Notes: generated from the letters alone by a model not told the origin. 64,000 bases of DNA from Bog-159 sp035499555 (GCA_035499555.1 DATJYO010000019.1:82688-146687), one strand, 5' to 3'; numbered from the stretch's first letter, positions 1-8,274 are shown. Numbers and translations: made by a program.

Positions 1-632
1 TCAAACCGGCCGGTCAACAGTTCCAGCATGGCGATGCTGCGCGCCGCGGAGAGTTCCCAGTTGTTGCGGAAGCGGGCATTGTGAATGGGCACCGAGTCGG
101 TATGACCCTCCAGCCGGATGAGGTTCGGCAGGGCGCGCAGCGCCGCCGCGATCTTGCCGATGCTGGCGTACGTCCCGGGGTACACGGTATCGTCCGCCGA
201 AGCGAAAAAGGCGGCTTCGCGCAGGCTGATCACCAGCCCGCGCTGCTCCAGCGTCACCTGCACCTGGCCTTTATCGATCTCTTCCCGCAGCGCGCTTTGG
301 AGCGCGTGCATGGATCCCGCCAGGGTGGCGGCCGGCAAAGGCGGCTCCTCGTGCGCCGCCGGCCGCGCGCCGCCCGGCCCCTTCATCATGGCGTTGCCCT
401 TGCCCTTGTCGTCGCGGGTGCCTCCCAGGATGGCCGCCACGGCGGACCGGACCTGGCCTTCATCCAGAGCCTTGCGGACCGACTCGGCCACCCGGGCGGC
501 TTTGCTTTTGTCCGCCTGGGCGGAGGCGAACATGACCACGAAGAAAGCAAACAGCAGGGTGATGAAATCCGCGTAGGACACCAGCCAGCGCTCGTGGTTG
601 GCATGCGCTTCGGGCTTGTGGCGGCGCGCCAT
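1..632 (-). CDS. motB: Flagellar motor stator protein MotB (C-terminus cut by window edge)
   Basis: The gene runs off the left end of the window; 210 codons are visible. MotB is the ion-channel and peptidoglycan-anchoring stator subunit. The N-terminus reads NHERWLVSYADFITLLFAF, a single membrane helix at about residues 16-36 with Asp22 in the position of the channel proton-binding aspartate. The visible C-terminal part contains GHTDSVPIHN and NWELSAARS, the OmpA-like peptidoglycan-binding signature. It starts 3 bp after the motA stop, so the two are cotranscribed. The identity is secure; only the last part of the OmpA domain is missing. Confidence 0.95.
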   Translation of the reverse strand, partial: MARRHKPEAHANHERWLVSYADFITLLFAFFVVMFASAQADKSKAARVAESVRKALDEGQVRSAVAAILGGTRDDKGKGNAMMKGPGGARPAAHEEPPLPAATLAGSMHALQSALREEIDKGQVQVTLEQRGLVISLREAAFFASADDTVYPGTYASIGKIAAALRALPNLIRLEGHTDSVPIHNARFRNNWELSAARSIAMLELLTGRF

Positions 633-635
633 TTT

Positions 636-1514
636 TCAATCGCCCGCCGCCGCTTCGGCGGGTTGGGCCGCCGCGCGTGTTTTGGCGGTGTCGGCCTTGG
701 CCTTGTGGGCTGCCGCGGCCGGGGCGACGTAGGCCTCCAGCTTGACCCGGATGAGTTTGGGGTTGAGGCCCTCGGCGATGCCCAGTACGCCTTCGAGCAT
801 CAGCTCCCGCATCTGCAAGGCCGCGTGCGTGCGGGCGCGCAGCTTGCTGCCCGCCGGCAGGAAAAAGATATTCGCCGAGGCCACCCCGTAAACCGTGGCC
901 ACGAATGCCACCGCGATGCCGCGTCCCACCTCGTCGATGTTGGCCAGGTGTTTCATGACCTGGATGAGTCCCAGGACCGCGCCGATGATGCCGATAGTAG
1001 GAGCGTAGCCTCCGGCCGCCTCGTAGACCTTGGCGGCGGCCTCGCCTCGCTGCTCCTCGACCGTGATCTCCAGTTCCATCATGCGCCGCAGCTCCTGCAG
1101 GTCCGCGCCGTCCACCGCCAGGTTCAAGGCCTTGCGCAGGAAAGGGTCCGGTATCGCGTCGGTCTCGTCTTCGAGCGAGACGATGCCGTTTTTTCGCGCC
1201 TTGGTGGCGTAGCCGATGATCTGGTCGATGATAGCCTCGGGCGTATAAGTGGATTCCACAAAAACCGCCACCAGGCTGCGGGCCGCCCGCTGCAGAACGC
1301 CCCATGGCGTGGTGACCATCACGGCGCCGATGGTCCCGCCCAGGACGATAATGGCGGCGGTCACCTGGGCCACGTCCTGCACCCGGCCCCGTTCCAGCAC
1401 CAGACCCCCCAGGATGCCGGCGAGAGCCAGGGTCAGGCCGCCCAGGGTGGCCAGGTCGGGTCTGCGGCCGGCTGGTTTCCGGCTCGCCTTGGAAGCCGTG
1501 TTTTTATCGCTCAT
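636..1514 (-). CDS. motA: Flagellar motor stator protein MotA
   Basis: A 292-residue protein with the MotA/TolQ/ExbB layout. Helices lie at about residues 21-41, 49-68, 172-188 and 200-220, with a cytoplasmic loop after helix 2. The two conserved prolines expected in MotA are present (Pro172 in APTIGIIGAVLGLI and Pro220 in FFLPAG). It forms the stator ring with MotB and drives the FliG/FliM rotor. An earlier in-frame start exists, but the ATG at 1514 gives MSDKNTASK and overlaps the end of flbD by 11 bp, the usual flbD-motA coupling. The C-terminus is Ala-rich. Confidence 0.93.
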   Translation of the reverse strand: MSDKNTASKASRKPAGRRPDLATLGGLTLALAGILGGLVLERGRVQDVAQVTAAIIVLGGTIGAVMVTTPWGVLQRAARSLVAVFVESTYTPEAIIDQIIGYATKARKNGIVSLEDETDAIPDPFLRKALNLAVDGADLQELRRMMELEITVEEQRGEAAAKVYEAAGGYAPTIGIIGAVLGLIQVMKHLANIDEVGRGIAVAFVATVYGVASANIFFLPAGSKLRARTHAALQMRELMLEGVLGIAEGLNPKLIRVKLEAYVAPAAAAHKAKADTAKTRAAAQPAEAAAGD

Positions 1515-1782
1515 GCGTTTCGACCGGACGCCAGCCGGAGCGGTTCCCGGCGTCGGGCTCCTCCGGCGGATGGTCACAGATGCCCGGGCACGGCCGGGCG
1601 CCGCCCTGAATGGCGCGGCGGAACTCCAGCACCAGCCGGACCACTTCTTCGGCCGGCTCGAGCACTACCAGTTTCTCTCCGGTAGTCAGGCGGATCACCG
1701 TGTCGGGAGTCACCTCGATCATCTCGATGAGGTCGGCGTTAAGCACCACTGGTACGTGATTGAGCCGCGTGAGGTGAATCAT
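1504..1782 (-). CDS. flbD: FlbD family flagellar protein
   Basis: A 92-residue protein beginning MIHLTRLNHVPVVLNADLIE and continuing VTPDTVIRLTTGEKLVVLE, the compact beta-rich FlbD family signature. FlbD proteins of this small type are encoded next to motAB in many flagellar clusters, and their biochemical role is poorly known. The C-terminal 25 or so residues (after FRRAIQGG) are low in similarity and Pro/Arg-rich. It lies 4 bp after fliM and overlaps motA by 11 bp, which points to translational coupling. This is not the NtrC-type regulator of Caulobacter that shares the name. Confidence 0.85.
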   Translation of the reverse strand: MIHLTRLNHVPVVLNADLIEMIEVTPDTVIRLTTGEKLVVLEPAEEVVRLVLEFRRAIQGGARPCPGICDHPPEEPDAGNRSGWRPVETHER

Positions 1783-1786
1783 GGCG

Positions 1787-2767
1787 CTATGAACTCTTAT
1801 CGGCCGGAAGCTGGGGAGCGCAGATGGATTCCATGCGGAAGCCGAGCTTACGCCCGTGCCGGATTACCTGTCCGGTGAAGCGCAGCCTGCCGTTGAGCAG
1901 CCCTTCGAGCGGCCGGCTCACCGGATAGTCGAAGGCCAGGACGTCGCCTTCGACCAATTGCAGCAGGTCCCGCACCAGCAGGGTGGTCCCGCGCAGTTGC
2001 ACATCCAGGCCCAGCCGCGAGGAGGCCACCCGCGCAAACATGGCCGCCTGCTCCTCCTCGGTCGACTGGCTGCGGCGCATGGACCATTGCTGATCGAACT
2101 TCTGGCGCATCATCTTGGCGATGATGGAGGGCACCGCGATGTTCATCATGCCTATGTTGTCGCCGATGCGGATTTCAATGCCCACCGCCACCACGGCTTC
2201 GGTGGGGGCCAGTACGCGCAGGAACTGCGGCTCGGTCTCGACCGAGTGGATGGTGAACTCGATGGGCGCCACGGCCTGCCAGGCTTCCTTCAGGTCGTTC
2301 AGGATGATGCGGAACAGGCTGTCGAGCAGTTTCTGCTCGATCTCGGTGATCTCCCGTTTGAGGTTGGCGGTGGACTTCCCGTCGCCGCCCAGCAATACCT
2401 CCAGGATGGGAAACACCAGGGCGGGACTCAGCTCCAGCAGTCCGTAGCCGTCGTACGGCCGCAATCCCAGCGACAGCATGCAGGTGGGCGCGGGCAGGCC
2501 GTTGAGGAATTCTTCGCAGGACAATTGTTCCACGCTGACCAGATTGACCAGCAGGTAGGTGCGCAGGTAGGCCGATAAGCTGGATACCAGGTTGTGCACG
2601 AAAGTTTCGTGCAACTGGTGAATGGCGCGCAGTTGGGACTTGGCAATGCGGTCTGGCCGCCGAAAGTCGAAAGCCACGACTTTTTTGGCGGGGGAATCCT
2701 GGGCGTGGCCCCCAGTGGCGCTGCTGAACAGCGCATCGATTTCCTGCTGCGACAGTGTGCGATTCAA
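1787..2767 (-). CDS. fliM: Flagellar motor switch protein FliM
   Basis: A 326-residue C-ring protein that binds FliG and, through its N-terminal peptide, CheY-P. The N-terminal LSQQEIDALF motif at about residues 5-14 is the CheY-binding peptide. The middle CheC-like domain contains LEVLLGGDGK, and the C-terminus is a SpoA domain (VQLRGTTLLVRDLLQLVEGD). I chose the TTG at 2767 because it gives the conserved N-terminus and has AGGAAGG five bases upstream; the open frame extends further upstream without FliM similarity. A sigma28-type promoter lies just upstream (2787-2813). First gene of the fliM-flbD-motA-motB operon. Confidence 0.93.
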   Translation of the reverse strand: MNRTLSQQEIDALFSSATGGHAQDSPAKKVVAFDFRRPDRIAKSQLRAIHQLHETFVHNLVSSLSAYLRTYLLVNLVSVEQLSCEEFLNGLPAPTCMLSLGLRPYDGYGLLELSPALVFPILEVLLGGDGKSTANLKREITEIEQKLLDSLFRIILNDLKEAWQAVAPIEFTIHSVETEPQFLRVLAPTEAVVAVGIEIRIGDNIGMMNIAVPSIIAKMMRQKFDQQWSMRRSQSTEEEQAAMFARVASSRLGLDVQLRGTTLLVRDLLQLVEGDVLAFDYPVSRPLEGLLNGRLRFTGQVIRHGRKLGFRMESICAPQLPADKSS

Positions 2768-2786
2768 GGACGCCTTCCTGAGCCAT

Positions 2787-2813
2787 ATATCGGCGGAAGG
2801 GCGCGCATCTTTA
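2787..2813 (-). promoter_or_regulatory. Sigma28-type promoter of fliM-flbD-motAB
   Basis: On the minus strand TAAA (2810-2813) is followed by exactly 15 bp and then GCCGATAT (2787-2794). This matches the flagellar sigma28 consensus TAAA-N15-GCCGATAA with one mismatch. It sits about 20 bp upstream of the TTG start of fliM, so the predicted leader is very short and begins near the AGGAAGG ribosome-binding site. A sigma28 gene (fliA) is encoded in the same locus. Confidence 0.7.
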
Positions 2814-2890
2814 AAACCGCGGCGCAGACTCCCGCGCGGACCGCCGATGAGTATGACGGAAGGATCAAGGAATCCGCGGAGACGCATTCT

Positions 2891-3184
2891 ATGGACGTCG
2901 CATCCGTCAGTCAACCGGGACAAGTCCTGCCGGCGGTGCCGGACACCACCGGCGCCAACTGGCTGGTCGAGAACCGGGAACTGATCCGCTCCGTCAAGAA
3001 CATCGACGCGTCCGGCCTGTTTGGCGACGGCAGCGAACTGACCTTCGCCATGGACCGGCAGACCCGGCGGCCGGTGATCCGGGTCATCGACCGGCAGAGC
3101 CAGAAGGTCCTCTGGCAGTTGCCGCCGGAGTATTTGCTGCGCATGGCGGAGGTGCTGGGCCCGGGCGGCGAGACGCATGCATGA
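2891..3184 (+). CDS. flaG: FlaG-like flagellar protein
   Basis: A 97-residue protein whose second half reads LTFAMDRQTRRPVIRVIDR and VLWQLPPEYLLRMAE. This is the FlaG pattern of a short beta hairpin followed by Q-(I/L)-P-P-E and an amphipathic helix. FlaG proteins lie near fliD/fliS in many bacteria and influence filament length. The longer open frame that starts upstream overlaps fliM and its promoter, so I take the ATG at 2891. It is followed 58 bp later by fliS on the same strand. A GCCGATGA sequence at 2843-2850 resembles a sigma28 -10 element but has no matching -35. Confidence 0.75.
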   Translation: MDVASVSQPGQVLPAVPDTTGANWLVENRELIRSVKNIDASGLFGDGSELTFAMDRQTRRPVIRVIDRQSQKVLWQLPPEYLLRMAEVLGPGGETHA

Positions 3185-3242
3185 ACCAGCGGCCGGCGCA
3201 ACCTGACCCGCTTTCCGCCGATATGAGGGGCGAGGAGATCCG

Positions 3243-3734
3243 ATGCCGCTTTCCGAAGTTCATGGGGAATACCTAGAGAGCCAGGTGCTGACTGCCGATC
3301 CGCTCGAATTGGTACGGCTGCTCTATCGCGCGGCCATCGAAGCCACCCGCGACGCACAGGTGCACCTGCGGGCCGGGCGCATCGGCGAACGCGCCAGCCG
3401 GGTCTCGAAGGCGCACGCTATCCTGACCCAGCTCAGTCTCTCGTTGGACCACTCTCGTGGCGGTACGCTCAGCCGCAGCCTGGCCGAGTTGTACGATTAC
3501 CTGCAGCGGCGGCTGATCGAAGCCAATACCCGCCAGAGAGTAGAGCCCCTGGTGGAGGTGGAAGGCCTGCTCCTGACGTTGGCCGAAGGCTGGGACAAGC
3601 TGAGAAACGCGGATGACGCCCTGCCGGGAGCGCGGCCCGCTGGGGCGGGCGGATTTGCGGAGTTCGGCGCCTATCCGGCCGCCGTGCCCGGCGCGCCGGA
3701 AACGGCTTACGCCTCCCAAAGTTGGAGCTTCTGA
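3243..3734 (+). CDS. fliS: Flagellin export chaperone FliS
   Basis: A 163-residue, largely helical protein with the FliS layout: VLTADPLELVRLLYRAAIEATRDA near the N-terminus, KAHAILTQLSLSLD, and LYDYLQRRLIEAN. FliS binds the flagellin C-terminus in the cytoplasm and prevents premature polymerisation. GAGGAG lies about 6 bases before the ATG. The last 45 residues are Gly/Ala/Pro-rich and extend beyond the usual 125-135 residue FliS core. No flagellin gene is in this window. The gene converges on the flgJ-like gene, with 5 bp between the stops. Confidence 0.88.
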   Translation: MPLSEVHGEYLESQVLTADPLELVRLLYRAAIEATRDAQVHLRAGRIGERASRVSKAHAILTQLSLSLDHSRGGTLSRSLAELYDYLQRRLIEANTRQRVEPLVEVEGLLLTLAEGWDKLRNADDALPGARPAGAGGFAEFGAYPAAVPGAPETAYASQSWSF

Positions 3735-3739
3735 GCCGC

Positions 3740-4027
3740 TTATCGATGGCCGGCCGTCAGGCTGGCTTGAATCTGCGCGCTCAGGCCCAGACCGCCGCTG
3801 CGCGCCAGCGCCTGGGCGAACTGTTCCTCCGCCAGGCCGGCTGAGGTGGCATCCCCGGTCTCGTCGCCGCTGCCCAACCAGCCGTTCTCGCCGCTGCGGG
3901 CGGCCTTGAGCATCTCGCCGATGAGCAGCGCCTCGAACTGCTGCGCCGCCTCCGCGATATTGCGCGGCGCGCTGGCGCCCGGAGCCTGCGGCAGGGCTGC
4001 CTCGGTGAGGCTGACGGCACTGCTCAT
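3740..4027 (-). CDS. flgJ: FlgJ-type rod-binding protein (N-terminal domain only)
   Basis: A 95-residue protein with the rod-binding domain pattern: AAQQFEALLIGEMLKAAR, then GLAEEQFAQALARSGGLGL. FlgJ caps the growing rod in the periplasm. The C-terminal muramidase domain found in gamma-proteobacterial FlgJ is absent, as in many other phyla where the hydrolase is separate. The ATG at 4027 overlaps the flgI TGA by one base (TGATG); a GTG three bases upstream is an alternative. It is the last gene of flgF-flgG-flgA-flgH-flgI-flgJ. Confidence 0.85.
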   Translation of the reverse strand: MSSAVSLTEAALPQAPGASAPRNIAEAAQQFEALLIGEMLKAARSGENGWLGSGDETGDATSAGLAEEQFAQALARSGGLGLSAQIQASLTAGHR

Positions 4028-5124
4028 CACATGATCTCCAACTCGGCTTCCAGGGCGCCCGCCGCGCGTAGATTCTGCAGGATCGCGATCACATCCCGGG
4101 GCGTCGAACCGATGGCCGTCAGCGCCCGCACCAGTTCCTCCACCGTGGCGCCCTGCTGCAGCATCACGTGGCGCGTGGGATCCTGGGTGGCCGTCACGCC
4201 GATCTTGGGGGTCACCACGGTCTTGCCCGGCGACAGGGGAGGCGGCTGGGAGACATCCGCGCCGGATTGGATCTCCACCGTGAGGTTTCCATGTAGAATG
4301 GCGACCGGCGCGATGCGCACCTCGCGTCCGATCACGATGGTGCCCGTGCGCTCGTTGACCACGACCCTGGCCGGCTGGTCCGCCTCCACCGTGAGGGCCT
4401 CCACATCGGCGATAAAGTCCACCGGCCGGGCGGCGTAGTCCGCCGGTATCCGGATGCTCACCAGCGCGGCGTTGTCGGCGCGTGCCGGCGGCGCCGTCCC
4501 GGAACCGCCGTAGCGCGTGTTGAGCGCCGCCGCCAGGCGGGCCGCGGTGGTGAAATCGGCATAGTGGAGTTGCAGGTGCAGGAATCCTTTAGGCGCCAGG
4601 GAGGGGGCCGCGCGCTCCACGATGGCGCCCTCCGGTACGCGGGCCACGGTGGGGTGATTGACCGTCTGGCTGCTCCCGCCGCGTCCGGCTGCAAACCCGC
4701 TGGTGACCACCGGTCCCTGGGCCACCGCGTAGACCTGGCCGTCGGCGGCCTTGAGCGGGGTCAAGATCAACAGGCCGCCCTGCAGGTTGGAGGCGTCTCC
4801 AATGGCCGCCGCCACCGCATCCAGATGCGTGCCCGGCTGGGCGAACGGCGGCAGCGTGGCAGTGATCATGACGGCCGCCGTATTCTTCACCATGATGGTG
4901 GCGGCCGGCACCGACACGCCCATCCGTTCCAGCAGATTGGCCAGACTCTGGGCCGAGAAAATGGTCTGCTGCCGGTCGCCGGTGCCGGCCAGGCCCACCA
5001 CCAGACCGTAGCCGATCAACTGGTTGTCGCGCACGCCTTCGATCGAAGCCAGATCCTTAACGCGGGTGGCGGACCATCCCGGCGCCGCCAGCGCCGCCAT
5101 CAGCCAAACCAATTTATGACGCAT
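4027..5124 (-). CDS. flgI: Flagellar P-ring protein FlgI
   Basis: A 365-residue secreted protein. A short signal peptide (MRHKLVWLMAALAAPGWSA) is followed by the FlgI core: RVKDLASIEGVRDNQLIGYG, LVVGLAGTGD, VKNTAAVMITATLPPFAQPG and the C-terminal VEELVRALTAIGSTPRDVIA. FlgI assembles around the rod in the peptidoglycan layer. The ATG at 5124 is chosen because it gives the signal peptide and has AAGGA just upstream; a TTG at 5148 would overlap flgH. Length agrees with the family (about 365 aa). Confidence 0.95.
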   Translation of the reverse strand: MRHKLVWLMAALAAPGWSATRVKDLASIEGVRDNQLIGYGLVVGLAGTGDRQQTIFSAQSLANLLERMGVSVPAATIMVKNTAAVMITATLPPFAQPGTHLDAVAAAIGDASNLQGGLLILTPLKAADGQVYAVAQGPVVTSGFAAGRGGSSQTVNHPTVARVPEGAIVERAAPSLAPKGFLHLQLHYADFTTAARLAAALNTRYGGSGTAPPARADNAALVSIRIPADYAARPVDFIADVEALTVEADQPARVVVNERTGTIVIGREVRIAPVAILHGNLTVEIQSGADVSQPPPLSPGKTVVTPKIGVTATQDPTRHVMLQQGATVEELVRALTAIGSTPRDVIAILQNLRAAGALEAELEIM

Positions 5125-5144
5125 TTCCTTATCCTGTTTCCCGG

Positions 5145-5852
5145 TCAAAACGGCAGCAGGCCCAAAATCAGGCGATACAGAAAATTAGGCCGCCGGATGG
5201 CATCCCCGACCACGCCCTTGCCGTTGACGGATACCTCCAGTTGCGCAATCAAGTCGGACTGCACGACGTTATTGGGGGACAAATCGGCGGGCCGCACCAC
5301 CCCGCGCACCATGATCACCTGCTCCTCGGAACTGACCCGGATCTCCTTTACGCCCTCGATGACCAGGTCGCCGTTGGGCAGCACTTCGACCACCCGGGTG
5401 CCCAGCGTGGTGGTGATGACGGTGGTACGGCCGATGGTGCCGGAACCCTGGAGCGACTGGCTGCCTGCGGTGCCCAGCAGGTTGGCCAGCGTACCGGCGG
5501 CCTTTTGCGGTCCGGCCAGCGAGCTGACGGAGGCGGAGGCGCTGGAGGTGCGCGCGGTCTGCACGTTGCCGGTGGAGAGCGCCGAGGCGTTCTCGGCGAC
5601 TTGCACGGTCACCGTGTCGTTGACCCGGCTGGCGCGCAGATCGCGCGCCAGATCGTTCAACAGCGCCGCCGAAGACCACAGCGATCCCGGCGTCGCGTCA
5701 TTGGCTGCGCGGGCAGCGGCCTTAGCCTGTTCCACGTAGCGCTGCAGCGCGGAAGCCTCCGGGGCCTGCGGCTTTTTCTTCTTGGCGGCGCCGGCGGCGG
5801 AGGGAACCAGGCACGCCAGTGCCAGGAGAGCGGATATGGATCTGGCTGTCAT
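5145..5852 (-). CDS. flgH: Flagellar L-ring protein FlgH
   Basis: A 235-residue protein with typical FlgH segments: SLWSSAALLNDLARDLRASR, VNDTVTVQVAENASA, VEVLPNGDLVIEGVKEI and the end LNFLYRLIL-like NFLYRLILGLLPF. FlgH forms the outer-membrane L ring. The N-terminus is a hydrophobic signal (MTARSISALLALACLV), but the Cys is preceded by A-L-A rather than a clean lipobox and is followed by a further apolar stretch ending SAAGA before a KKKK run. Cleavage by signal peptidase I therefore looks at least as likely as lipidation. It overlaps flgA by 4 bp. Confidence 0.92.
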   Translation of the reverse strand: MTARSISALLALACLVPSAAGAAKKKKPQAPEASALQRYVEQAKAAARAANDATPGSLWSSAALLNDLARDLRASRVNDTVTVQVAENASALSTGNVQTARTSSASASVSSLAGPQKAAGTLANLLGTAGSQSLQGSGTIGRTTVITTTLGTRVVEVLPNGDLVIEGVKEIRVSSEEQVIMVRGVVRPADLSPNNVVQSDLIAQLEVSVNGKGVVGDAIRRPNFLYRLILGLLPF

Positions 5853-6733
5853 GGCAGTTCCCCCGGGGCCGTTCCGTAGGCTTGGCCCGCCCATAGAAGG
5901 ACTCGCCCGCGGGCGCGAACGACGGCCGAAAAGACCTTGCCATTGCCCGGATTGCGAACCGGAATCACCTGTCCGCGTTTGCCGGCGGCCTGCGCACGCC
6001 CTTCCAACAGCAGCCGGGTCTGGCCGCTGCGGACTTCCACTTCCACCAGATCGCCGTTCCGTATCTCGGCGGGATCTTCCAGCCATTGGGTCTGGATCGG
6101 CGTGCCCGGCGCAATGAACCGGCGGGGCGCGCGCCCCAGGATCTCGGAGATGTCCGGCAGAGGCGGCGGTCCCGTCCAGGCTTCCAGGCGCAACTGACCG
6201 CGTGCGATGGGCTGTCCGGGCGTCAACGGTTCGCCCGCCACAACGCGCTGGCCGGTGACCTCGACTCTTAGCTTGGCCCAGACCGGGAAGTCCGCGCGGC
6301 CGGGCTGCGATACCGCGCCCCGCCATGTTTGCAGGCTTCCACCACCGCTGGCGGGCGCGAACTGCAGTTCTCCGGGCGGCACCGGCTGGCGGCTGAAATC
6401 CAGCAGTTCCAGATGCGCGGTTGGCATCGCCCGGGCCAAGGCCGCCGCCACCCGCGCGGCGGTGAGGATCTCCTGCGGCCGGAAAAAGCAGGCTTCCGCG
6501 CCGGGTTCGAGCTCCAGTCCGTAGCGGCGGGCCAGGCGGGCCAGTTCGGCCGAGCCATACGTGCGGCGCGTGCCGGGAGCCGGGGCGAAGCCCAGTTCGG
6601 TCGCGGCCGGAAGGGCGGCGAATGCGGGCGCCACGCGCGCCATGTCGCCTGCCACAATCCGCCCGCCCGCGATCGTCACGCAGGAGGCGGCCGGCGCCAC
6701 GGCCGCCAGCAGCCATACAATCGGGGCGATCAT
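5849..6733 (-). CDS. flgA: Flagellar P-ring assembly chaperone FlgA
   Basis: A 294-residue exported protein with an N-terminal signal (MIAPIVWLLAAVAPAASC). Its C-terminal half carries the SAF/ChapFlgA pattern (RVVAGEPLTPGQPIARGQL; LVEVEVRSGQTRLLLEGRAQ; GQVIPVRNPGNGKVFSAVV). FlgA helps FlgI assemble into the P ring. It is longer than E. coli FlgA (about 220 aa) because of a weakly conserved N-terminal part. It overlaps flgG and flgH by 4 bp at each end, in the order flgG-flgA-flgH-flgI. Confidence 0.9.
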   Translation of the reverse strand: MIAPIVWLLAAVAPAASCVTIAGGRIVAGDMARVAPAFAALPAATELGFAPAPGTRRTYGSAELARLARRYGLELEPGAEACFFRPQEILTAARVAAALARAMPTAHLELLDFSRQPVPPGELQFAPASGGGSLQTWRGAVSQPGRADFPVWAKLRVEVTGQRVVAGEPLTPGQPIARGQLRLEAWTGPPPLPDISEILGRAPRRFIAPGTPIQTQWLEDPAEIRNGDLVEVEVRSGQTRLLLEGRAQAAGKRGQVIPVRNPGNGKVFSAVVRARGRVLLWAGQAYGTAPGELP

Positions 6734-7524
6734 TGCTGTACCAGATTGTTGGTCTGCTGGTACATCTCGTTGGCCGCCTGCACCACCTTGGAATTGGCTT
6801 CGTAAGCCCGCTGGCTGACGATCAGGTTGACGAACTCCTGGACCACGCTGACGTTGGACTGCTCGGTGTAGCCCTGCTGCAGGGCGCCCATGCCCTCGGC
6901 GCCCCCGGGGGATCCCACTACGGGGTCGCCCGAGGCTTCCGTAGGCGTGTACAGATTGCCGCCGATCGTATTGAGGCCCGCCGGGTTGGCGAAGTTCGCC
7001 AGTTGGATCTGCCCGGCCACCTGCGCGGTGGTCTGGTTGGGTTGGGTGAAGCTGACCGTGCCGTCGGCGGCGATGGTCACCGACTGCGCATCGGCCGGGA
7101 TGGTGATCTGCGGCTGCAAGGGGTTGCCGGTGGCGGTTACCAGGCTGCCGTTGCGATCCAGTTGAAACTCTCCATCCCGCGTGTAGGCCAGTTGTCCGTT
7201 GGGCTGCAGGACCTGGAAGAAGCCGCGCCCCTGAATCACCACGTCCAGCGGATTGTCCGTCTCCGAGAAGTTGCCCTGGGTGAAGATGATCTCGTTGGAA
7301 GCAGGGCGCGTGCCTAGTCCCAACTGCAGACCCGCCGGAATCACCGTCTGTTGGCTGGCCTCCGCGCCCGGCTGCAGCAGGTTCTGATAGAGCAGATCCT
7401 GAAACTGCACCCGCCGCGCCTTATAACCGGCCGTGTTGGCGTTGGCCAGGTTGTTGGCGATGTTGTCCACGTTCATTTGCTGTGCCGTCATTCCGCTGGC
7501 GGCGCTGAAAAGCGCTCGAATCAT
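6730..7524 (-). CDS. flgG: Flagellar distal rod protein FlgG
   Basis: A 264-residue protein of normal FlgG length. It begins MIRALFSAASGMTAQQMNVD, followed by NIANNLANANTAGYK, the rod/hook N-terminal signature. The middle contains GRGFFQVLQPNGQLAYTRDG, and the C-terminus ends in the coiled-coil signature LESNVSVVQEFVNLIVSQRAYEAN-like (VQEFVNLIVSQRAYEANSK). FlgG makes the distal rod. It follows flgF after 27 bp and overlaps flgA by 4 bp. Confidence 0.95.
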   Translation of the reverse strand: MIRALFSAASGMTAQQMNVDNIANNLANANTAGYKARRVQFQDLLYQNLLQPGAEASQQTVIPAGLQLGLGTRPASNEIIFTQGNFSETDNPLDVVIQGRGFFQVLQPNGQLAYTRDGEFQLDRNGSLVTATGNPLQPQITIPADAQSVTIAADGTVSFTQPNQTTAQVAGQIQLANFANPAGLNTIGGNLYTPTEASGDPVVGSPGGAEGMGALQQGYTEQSNVSVVQEFVNLIVSQRAYEANSKVVQAANEMYQQTNNLVQQ

Positions 7525-7551
7525 AGTTCATTCCTTCCCCTGCGCGGCCGG

Positions 7552-8274
7552 TTAAGAGGCCACCTTGGCGACCTCTTCGACCGACTCGCGGTTCATCTGC
7601 GTTCCCAACTGCGCGGCCTTTTGCAGCATCTCGAACTGCCGCATGACCGCCACCAGGCGCACCGCTGACTCGGCAGCGCGCACATTCGAACTCTCCAGCT
7701 TGCCCTGTTCGACCTGCACCCCATCCGCCGGCTGCGGCGCAGACTGGCTCTGAAAATAGCTGGACCCGTGCTTGGCCAAGCTGCCGTCATCGCTAAAAGT
7801 CGCGATCTCGAGGCGGCCCAGGGTCTGCCCGTTTTGCTGCACCGTACCGTCGGCGGAGACTTCCACGGGGCCGCTGGTCCCGACCTGCAGGTGGCCGCCG
7901 GAGATCGACCGCACGGCATAACCTTCGCCCGTTACCAGGGCTCCGGAGGGCGAGATGCGGAAACTGCCATTCCGCGTGTACAGACTGCCGGAAGGGCCGT
8001 CCACAGCGAAGAAGCCGTTCCCCGAGAGCGCTAGGTCCAGGGGTCCCCCGGTGGTGCGCAGAACCCCCTGGGAGAAGTCCGTCCAGGAGCGCTCGATCAC
8101 CGGCAGGGCGTCCGCCGGATCGCCCGCCGTTTCCGTCGCCTGGTAGAGGTTATAGAATTCGCGATCCGTCTTGTAGCCGCCGGTTTCGGTGTTGGCCAGA
8201 TTGTTGGCCAGCATGTCGAGCGATTCCAGGCGGGCTTGCATCCCGCCGGCCGCGGAGATTGTCAGAGGATCCAT
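7552..8274 (-). CDS. flgF: Flagellar proximal rod protein FlgF
   Basis: A 240-residue rod protein starting MDPLTISAAGGMQARLESLD, followed by LANNLANTETGGYK. The middle has GNGFFAVDGPSGSLYTRNG and the C-terminus LESSNVRAAESAVRLVAVMR. Position directly before flgG and the length support FlgF. The frame opens six codons upstream, but the ATG at 8274 matches the family start. It is the first gene of the minus-strand rod/ring operon and is divergent from fliK. Confidence 0.9.
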   Translation of the reverse strand: MDPLTISAAGGMQARLESLDMLANNLANTETGGYKTDREFYNLYQATETAGDPADALPVIERSWTDFSQGVLRTTGGPLDLALSGNGFFAVDGPSGSLYTRNGSFRISPSGALVTGEGYAVRSISGGHLQVGTSGPVEVSADGTVQQNGQTLGRLEIATFSDDGSLAKHGSSYFQSQSAPQPADGVQVEQGKLESSNVRAAESAVRLVAVMRQFEMLQKAAQLGTQMNRESVEEVAKVAS

